Assembly: GCA_023853785.1 (NCBI GenBank)
Contig: JAJIRX010000291.1
Span: 1-14,305, forward strand
Origin: Psilocybe azurescens
Taxonomy: Eukaryota; Basidiomycota; Agaricomycetes; Agaricales; Agrocybaceae
DNA length: 14,305 bases
Direction of reading: 5' to 3'
The translations under genes and the position numbers were made by a program. The notes beneath the pieces are model-generated. The model did not search any database. It saw only the letters and a program-made list of their open reading frames with translations, and was not told the DNA's origin. The number at the start of each line of letters is the position of its first letter. Position 1 is the stretch's first letter. Below, in pieces: positions 9,009 to 14,305 of this stretch.

Positions 9009-9141
9009 GTACGTACCCTCCCTTTTTTTTCTTTCCTTTTTCTTTCTTTTCTTTTTTTCTTTTCTTTTCTTTTTATTCCGTTTTTCTTTTTCTTTCTTTC
9101 TTTCTTCTTTTTATATTCTATTTCTAATTTTATATTTACAG
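9009..9141 (+). other. CT-tract intron of the accessory gene
   Basis: GTACGT donor at 9009 and TTTACAG acceptor ending at 9141. Bases 9019-9112 are almost pure C and T on + (CTTTTT/TTTCTT words), making a polypurine strand on minus. At 133 nt it is longer than the other introns here, through expansion of the tract. Confidence 0.55.
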
Positions 9142-11226
9142 GACTGTACGAAAGCTCGAGGCGGACCGCGTGTCCATGTACCACCCCCTTGCATTACCAC
9201 TCCAGCCCCAGCTACCAAGGGGGCGCCCCCTATCCACCGTTGGTCGCCGACGACGAGAAGAAGACGGCGGACAGCACGGCAGGCGAAGCCGACGACAACG
9301 ACCAAGACGACAACGACCAAACCAACCTGGACAAGGACGGTGAGGACAACAACAACGGCGGCGAGAGCGACAACGGCCGAAAACGACAGCGGCCAGGGTG
9401 ACAACGCTGGGGACGAGGACCACGACAGCGAGGACGACAAAGGTGACAACGGCAACAACGGCAACAAAGGTGAGGACGGCAACAAAAGCGAGGACGGCGA
9501 AGCGCCAGTGACACAGGCAAAGGCGCCCAACGACACCCGCGGCGGCGACGCCACGGAAACCACCACAAAGGGCAAGGCGAGGCGTACCAACCAGGGCCGA
9601 CAACAATGACAATGCGAAGGCCGACGACAGGGAGCGCCAACCTGCTTGCAACCACTGGTGGCACCAAGGCCAGTGCCAGTACCTCCAAGGCTGGTATGAA
9701 AGCTAAAGCCCTGCTGCTGCTGCTACTGCTGTGAATGTAACTGCTCCCCCTGAACAAGGAAATAGGTAAATCAGGTATGTCTGAGGATACCATGACTAAC
9801 TTATTATCATCTCATGCAACTGCAGCCCCACAACATCAGGGGAAACAGGGGCCACTGTTTCGTGATCCTTGTGGCTGGCATGGGTCTCCTACCCTTACTC
9901 AGGCCCCACGTACACCCTCTAGAGGTCAAGGAAGACCTCATCTCATGATGATAATTTTAAATTATTATTTATTATTGTTATATTATATTTACATACAATT
10001 AAATTTAATTAGATGTTATTATGCAAAGTGCAAACAACAGTCCTGAGACCCAATCAAGGCTCAAGGGGCTTCACGTGAGAAAGGTGGGATCTTGCGGGGA
10101 CGTGCACAAGGCAATACATTCAACATTGCTGATGCAAAGGATGTATGGAATGACATGGATACACATCCTGACATACCAGTCATTGGGGGCAAGATCTTCT
10201 TCTATGTATCCACCAAGAACTCAGCCGATATCGACATTGTTACTACCAAGGCTACAAATGTTGTTGCTGTGCCAAACATTGACAAAATTACTGGTGTATC
10301 ATCATTGGTTAAAAAAGGTCGCGAGCGTTTGTCTCCTACACGTGCGTAAGTGAAACTCTGATTGCAAATAAAATCCTCTTACGTTTATTTAGTTCCCAAG
10401 TACCATTTTTCTCTTGGATGACGGAGATTGGTCTGCTCAAGGCCGTTATAAGGTTTTAAGTGAACTCGATGATGCCTTTACTTGGCAGAAGGAGACGACG
10501 ATAACCATGTTACCCATGTTTTGGCGGTAAGTTCAAGCTAATAATAATAGATAGATATAGTTCTGACTCATTATTGCGATATTAAGACAAGCTTTGAAGA
10601 CAGTGACCTCTATCTGACTCCTGTCTTGCCATCTTTATCTGCTCTTAAGTCTGGTCATCGTTCTGTGTCAACTAGTTCTTACGATACTCAGTCTAGTGTC
10701 TGTTCCTGTTGCCGACTTCACGCAACTCTAGTGAAGATGCCCGACTTGCAGAGCTTTTGAAAGTTGAACCAGGTTTGATGGTTCCATCAAAAAGCCTAGT
10801 CTCTGTATAGCCTATGCAAAGTATATGGACTATCTTAGAGCTCTTGCACTTCTTGAAAGCAAAATCGCTAATAGCACTTGGCCAAAAGACCTCACTGCCA
10901 AGCACACCCTGTTGTCAGCCTCTATTTTGGAAAGTCAACATTCCATAAAGGCTACAAGGCTGCTTTTGAAAAGATTGCAAACTATCCTGAGATGGTCAAA
11001 TGGCTAGAACACAATATTGATACAAAGGACAATAGCGACAATGACAATTCTGACAATGATGATGATGAAGTAGATGATGTTAAAGTCTGGGGTGTAAAGG
11101 CTCAATATTATTTATCAGATCTTCAAGTGGTTGGAAAATGAAGGTCATTTAGTAGTAGAGGAAGAATCGCAGAAAGGGCAAAGGAAAAGCAAAGGCTGTC
11201 TCGAGCAAGTCACAAGAAAACAAAGT

Positions 11227-11453
11227 AGTTATTTTGTTTATTTTTTATTTTTTTGTACTCAAACTGACCACTCTGAATAACTCTTGTACTTTTAGTTATG
11301 ACTCAATCTTCTTACCTATGATCTTGTATGAAACTTATAAACTTGGACTATTCTGTGCCTCATTGTTGATCTGGTTGCTTATTTTGCCACTTTATTGTTT
11401 TGGCCAATTTCACTTTATTTTCTGGATTTTAATGTGAGCACTTTTATCCTGGT
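11227..11453 (+). other. Spacer between accessory and transposase genes
   Basis: AT-rich, with T-runs after the accessory gene. It includes an open frame at 11234-11437 rich in hydrophobic codons, which I take as chance from T-richness. The transposase promoter and 5' exon should lie here. A possible intron acceptor CTGGTGCAG at about 11448-11456 precedes the first readable transposase codons. Confidence 0.35.
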
Positions 11454-11852
11454 GCAGTTGCTATTCCACAATCTGCACAATTTCCAGATATAAATTTCAA
11501 TATTTTCAGTGAATTTATTGGCCAAACATTTGGTCCAAATATATCACTTGCTACAGTACTCACTCTACTGTTTACATTGACTGAAAATCCAGAATTACTT
11601 ACTCTTCATGCTCAGCAGCAAAATCCTGTTTTTCAGATGAAAGAAGAGTTATAGCAACTGGATGGATGAAATCTTTATCTAGAGCAGTGCTACAAAGATT
11701 CAAAGATAGTACCAAAACTTTGTTCAAGGAAAGATTTTCCATCTCAACAAAATCAGCAAGTACTTGAAATATCCAACAAGCTTGATGAGTTTGCTGCAAA
11801 GCTATTAGGGTTTACTCCATATTCAAAGACAAGAAAGTCTAAACAAAAGCTA

Positions 11853-12338
11853 TTGCCTATTTCTTATGAGTCTATCCAAGCTATCCATGTAATTTGCCCA
11901 ATTACTGCTGTATGTATGGATGTCAATTGTCAAAAGCAAGCTTTACTTCAAACAAGTAAACCACGGGATGTTCCTCTAGTCACATTGATAAAAGACAATA
12001 CAATCTATGAAGAGACTCCTGTACTTGCTGGAAAGTGTCCAAAATGTGAAACAAGTTACTATGCAGACCATGAACACTTTAAAGATGATCAAGAGTGGAA
12101 ACGATGCTATTTAAATTCAGCACGTTTTCAAATTGGCCAATCAATATGGGTGGACCGCAGCTTTTCTAAGGCTGTATTAAATGGAATGTACAATTTTCAT
12201 GCTTCTGCAGCAGCTTATACACAGTTTTATAATGATTGTATTTCTGACCTCAATTCCAATATATCAATGACAAGGCGATTGGTATGGCATGCATTTATTC
12301 AGGAATCAATTCAACAGTTGCAAGTGGATCAAATATAA
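11853..12338 (+). CDS. CxC5 cysteine cluster segment of the KDZ transposase
   Basis: This is the longest unbroken frame of the transposase gene (161 codons from an internal Met that is unlikely to be the real start). Putative zinc ligands are C15, C21, C26, C62, C65 and H73, in the order ICPITAVCMDVNCQ, then GKCPKCETSYYADH. The following ARFQIGQSIWVDRSFS and NFHASAAAYTQFYND are typical of CxC5 as fused to fungal KDZ transposases. True coding continues upstream to 11454 and, after a -1 shift near 12315, downstream as TVASGSNINLELSDGLDI. Confidence 0.8.
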   Translation: MPISYESIQAIHVICPITAVCMDVNCQKQALLQTSKPRDVPLVTLIKDNTIYEETPVLAGKCPKCETSYYADHEHFKDDQEWKRCYLNSARFQIGQSIWVDRSFSKAVLNGMYNFHASAAAYTQFYNDCISDLNSNISMTRRLVWHAFIQESIQQLQVDQI

Positions 12339-12700
12339 ACCTAGAATTGTCTGATGGCCTTGATATTGAAGATGTTACAACTGCAGCCTTTAAAGCTGTT
12401 GGAAATGAAGGAATACTCAATGCAGGTATGCAACACTCATGTTCAGAATGCACCCAAAAGTACAAACATGTAGCTGATACTGTTCCTCTTGCAAATGAGG
12501 ATCCAGCAGCTGTTGTTGGTATGGATGAACATGAACAGGTTCCTGTTTTAACAGGTGAAAATGCTATACAATCAGCAAATGATACAGCTGAAGCTCGTCA
12601 AGCAATAAGAAACAGAAACAATGAAGCCAATTCAAATGATACTTCAAATTATGCACCAATTAAAATGGTTGTTTTAGATGGTATTGTTATGGGACCTACT

Positions 12701-12754
12701 GTAAGTGAACTTTATAGTGCTCTAATAAGTTGAATAACATTAATTTTTGCTTAG
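12701..12754 (+). other. Intron between CxC5 and CxC6 exons (54 nt)
   Basis: GTAAGT donor after GGA CCT ACT, acceptor TTGCTTAG, with branch-like TCTAAT and ATAAC inside. Splicing links MGPT to HCAYENC in frame. Confidence 0.75.
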
Positions 12755-13105
12755 CATTGTGCTTATGAAAACTGTATTGCTGATTTGACAAATGCAAGAG
12801 GTGGAGTATTTTGTGCAGTCCACCAACATGCTTATGGTGCTCGCTGCCGAGTATATGGCTGCCAGAATGAAAAAGTAAGAGATACAGAAGCTTGTACCAC
12901 TCATCAACGTGAATGGAAAAAATACAAGTTAAACCATAGCCAAGCAGGTTTGGCAGGTGTTCGAAGAATGCTACAAAGACCAAATGAAAATGCACCTTGG
13001 CAACCATCTGTTGAAAGAGTTCAGCGACCACATGATGATGATGATGATGATGATGTTGAGGTTCCACGATTGCATTACTTTAGTCCCGTCGATTTTATTG
13101 TGTAG
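12755..13105 (+). CDS. CxC6 cysteine cluster exon of the KDZ transposase
   Basis: It begins right after the intron acceptor TTGCTTAG. Cys/His pattern in exon numbering: H1 C2, C7, C20, H23, C31, C36, C47, H50 (HCAYENC, GGVFCAVH, CRVYGC, ACTTHQREW), the expected layout of CxC6 clusters found before KDZ catalytic domains. It continues with AGLAGVRRML and a seven-Asp run from a GAT repeat (13034-13054). The stop TAG at 13103 falls where the catalytic domain should continue, so it is probably a nonsense or frameshift lesion, not the true end. Confidence 0.8.
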   Translation, partial: HCAYENCIADLTNARGGVFCAVHQHAYGARCRVYGCQNEKVRDTEACTTHQREWKKYKLNHSQAGLAGVRRMLQRPNENAPWQPSVERVQRPHDDDDDDDVEVPRLHYFSPVDFIV

Positions 13106-13637
13106 AAACAATGTGTGCAAATGTGTGTGTAAAGCGACAAATTTGACAAATCTTAAAAAATCAAAAACTATCAAAACGCTGGAAGCTATATGTAAACATT
13201 GTAAAGCTTAAACAACAGTTAGAATCAATGAAAGGTTTGAAGTCTTATATCAACCATGGAAAAACTGAATATTGTATGGATATTGTAATGGTTCAGCCAT
13301 CAGTCAGTAACATTGATAAATGCAAATATTAATGCAAGCATAATACACAAATGTGAACAATTAAACTCTTGGCTTGGTGGCTTTGAATCAATTCTTAAAC
13401 GTATGAAATCTGAAACTTTAACTGGTTTTTGCATTCAATGTTGTTTTATCATACCCAACATATTATACAAAAGACAAAAGAAAAGAAAAAACAACAAGAA
13501 AACTTGACAAAAAAAGAGAGGAAGAAGAAGAAGAAAATGATGATGATGATGAACAAGAAGAACCCATTAGGCACTGGAATGTAGATGGAAATGATGATTG
13601 ATAAGTGAAAATATACAGAAGTGTATATTAGTGTACA

Positions 13638-13643
13638 AATAAA
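13638..13643 (+). terminator. Poly(A) signal AATAAA after the KDZ transposase
   Basis: A canonical AATAAA 37 nt past the last stop (13601), in an AT-rich 3' region. The position fits a 3' end-forming signal for the transposase transcript. Confidence 0.5.
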
Positions 13644-13738
13644 ATATTTATATATTATTTGCATTGATTTATACTAACCTTTATTAGGTAAGTCTAATTT
13701 ATATTTTTGTACTAAGCATAATCAGCTATAGAGTTTCA

Positions 13739-14221
13739 TTGGAATGGCTGGAATAAAGGTGGAACCTATATAAATAGTAGTTTAATTTAATTTTTAACAA
13801 GTTCAACCTTTTGGAATGAAGGTGGAATAGCTGGAATATAGTTGGATTCCATTCCAACACTCATTTACATATAATTTTATCAAGTCCAACTTTCATGGAA
13901 TGTACATGGAATGACTGGAATATAGTTGGAATCCATTCCAACAGTTCTTTTATATTTAATTTTATCAAGTTCAACTTATGTGGAATAGGGTTGGAATAGT
14001 TGGAATCCAAGTGGAATCTGTATCCAAGGACTAGTGTCAATTTTAATAAAGTTCTACTCTATCTGAATCCAACTAGAATCCAATTGGATTCCATTTTCTT
14101 GTTACTTTAATCCATTCCAGTTGAAGTTAACTAATTGGAATCAACCTGGAATCAATATATAACTGAACTGGAATGTAGCTGGAATCCATGTATGTTGGCT
14201 GGACTTGAACAGGACCGGTTG
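13739..14221 (+). repeat. Right subterminal TGGAWTCC array with 83-85 bp tandem units
   Basis: Dense TGGAAT, GGATTCC and CATTCCA motifs. About three tandem units are marked by CAAGTYCAAC at 13798, 13881 and 13966 (spacings 83 and 85). They share CTGGAATATAGTTGGA and AATTTTATCAAGT; a diverged fourth follows. The left array uses a different 41-bp unit but the same core motif. Confidence 0.8.
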
Positions 14222-14300
14222 GATTCCAATGGAATCCATTGGAATCCATCTACATTCTGAATAAGATGGATTCCACCTGAATCAATGGGGGACAGTAAAG
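14222..14300 (-). repeat. KDZ element right terminal inverted repeat
   Basis: The reverse complement opens CTTTACTGTCCCCC and matches 7884-7960 over about 75 nt with a few indels. The window ends 5 nt later, so the flanking duplication cannot be read. Confidence 0.8.
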
Positions 14301-14305
14301 TACTG

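Larger units (their letters stand above)
8643..11226 (+). pseudogene. KDZ-borne accessory gene of unknown function, frame broken
   Basis: No function is recognised. The start is placed at the ATG at 8643 (MPTGTRSTASTTRSGH), after a pyrimidine-rich GC-rich leader. After a frame change near 8697 comes a basic/acidic segment (VSTAGERCKRK, a ten-Glu run from GGA repeats). Then come a CT-rich intron (9009-9141), a long acidic G/N/D-rich disordered part (about 9230-9600) and an intron at 9775-9825 (GTATGT, CTAAC branch, CAG). The more conserved part reads FNIADAKDVWNDMD, HPDIPVIGGKIFFYVS and NIDKITGVSSLV (10092-10345). After an intron at 10346-10392 it reads STIFLLDDGDWSAQGRYKV (10402 on), and after another from 10527, SFEDSDLYLTPVLPSL. 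The end reads LCIAYAKYMDYLRALALLE, YFGKSTFHKGYKAAFEKI, NYPEMVKWLE and VWGVKAQYYLSDL, then a basic KGKGKAKA tail. Frame changes occur near 8697, 9390, 10715, 10800, 10925 and 11120. I recall similar hypothetical proteins in mushroom genomes, unverified. Confidence 0.65.
11454..13601 (+). pseudogene. KDZ transposase gene with CxC5 and CxC6 cysteine clusters, decayed
   Basis: KDZ transposases are DDE-type enzymes that cut and paste their own element. The frame is readable from [16 protein letters not shown] (11457 on), through [16 protein letters not shown], to a TAG at 11652 and a TGA at 11667, then on without a break into the CxC5 cluster (11853-12320). It shifts -1 near 12315 and runs to the donor at 12701. 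After a 54-nt intron (12701-12754) the CxC6 cluster follows, ending at a TAG at 13103 after RLHYFSPVDFIV. The catalytic region (13106-13480) survives as pieces: VETMCA, KFDKS, SYINHGKTEYC, CEQLNSWLGGFESILKRM (13342-13395) and WFLHSMLFYHT. An acidic tail EEEEEENDDDD leads to a TGA at 13599-13601. YFSP to CEQLN is about 90 codons, shorter than the roughly 150 I expect, and the segment normally carrying TTRFIVD is absent, so the core is deleted in part. The 5' start was not found. Confidence 0.8.
7884..14300 (+). mobile_element. KDZ-type DNA transposon with TIRs and subterminal arrays
   Basis: The outer ends are inverted copies: CTTTACTGTCCCC at 7884-7896 and its reverse complement at 14288-14300. 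Both continue inward for about 75 bp with similar sequence (AGGTGGAATCCATCTT, then AATGTAGATGGATTCC). Inside lie arrays of TGGAWTCCA on both sides, an accessory gene and a KDZ transposase gene, both on +. KDZ (Kyakuja-Dileera-Zisupton) elements are eukaryotic DNA transposons expanded in mushroom-forming fungi, often with CxC cysteine clusters fused to the transposase. No target duplication can be confirmed: the window stops 5 nt beyond the right end, and those bases do not match the left flank. The exact termini may therefore lie a few bases outside these calls. Confidence 0.8.

Noticed and set aside
9111..9793. Long minus-strand open frames (V/L/P/S/R rich)
   Set aside because: They are mirror frames of the GC-rich, acidic, low-complexity accessory gene.
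11234..11437. 67-codon hydrophobic frame resembling a membrane peptide
   Set aside because: Arises from T-rich spacer sequence; no other support.
13449..13664. Minus-strand frame rich in Ile/Phe
   Set aside because: Mirror of the GAA/GAT repeats encoding the acidic tail of the KDZ transposase.

Overview
The window looks like a transposon-rich stretch of a filamentous basidiomycete genome, probably Agaricomycetes. Three things point that way: many short canonical introns (47-70 nt, GTRNGT...YAG) splitting short exons; a stand-alone G-domain GTPase of a kind I recall as common in mushroom genomes; and a KDZ transposon with CxC5/CxC6 cysteine clusters together with a BED-finger hAT transposase. 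All family calls come from motif recognition; no search was run.

Layout. 1-1143: no supportable gene. 1144-4802 (+): a ten-exon P-loop GTPase gene whose splice sites are intact but whose frame is broken by about seven single-base indels, several in homopolymers. One intron (2353-4308) is about 2 kb long, against about 55 nt for the others, because it holds an array of about 22 units of 70 bp. Each unit looks like a complete small intron: GTAAGT at the start, CTRAY branch-like motifs, TTCAG at the end, then a 3-nt NNT spacer. This array is the most unusual thing in the window. 4803-5470: nothing firm. 5473-7440 (+): remains of a hAT-family transposase gene with stop codons at conserved positions. 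Its coding sequence is split cleanly by an 876-bp Tourist-like (PIF/Harbinger) element at 6353-7228, with TAA duplications and nearly perfect inverted ends of about 81-83 bp.

7884-14300: a 6.4-kb KDZ-type DNA transposon. It has imperfect terminal inverted repeats and long subterminal arrays of TGGAWTCCA. On the + strand it carries (a) an accessory gene of unknown function (8643 to about 11226), with an acidic disordered N-terminal half and a more conserved C-terminal half, and (b) a decayed KDZ transposase gene (about 11454-13601) with CxC5, CxC6 and a shortened catalytic core. A tRNA-like segment with a T-tract lies antisense in the left subterminal region.

None of the three transposase-type genes can be read through as given. 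The sequence records successive insertion and decay, possibly with assembly-type homopolymer errors on top. If this copy of the KDZ element still moves, its transposase must come from elsewhere.
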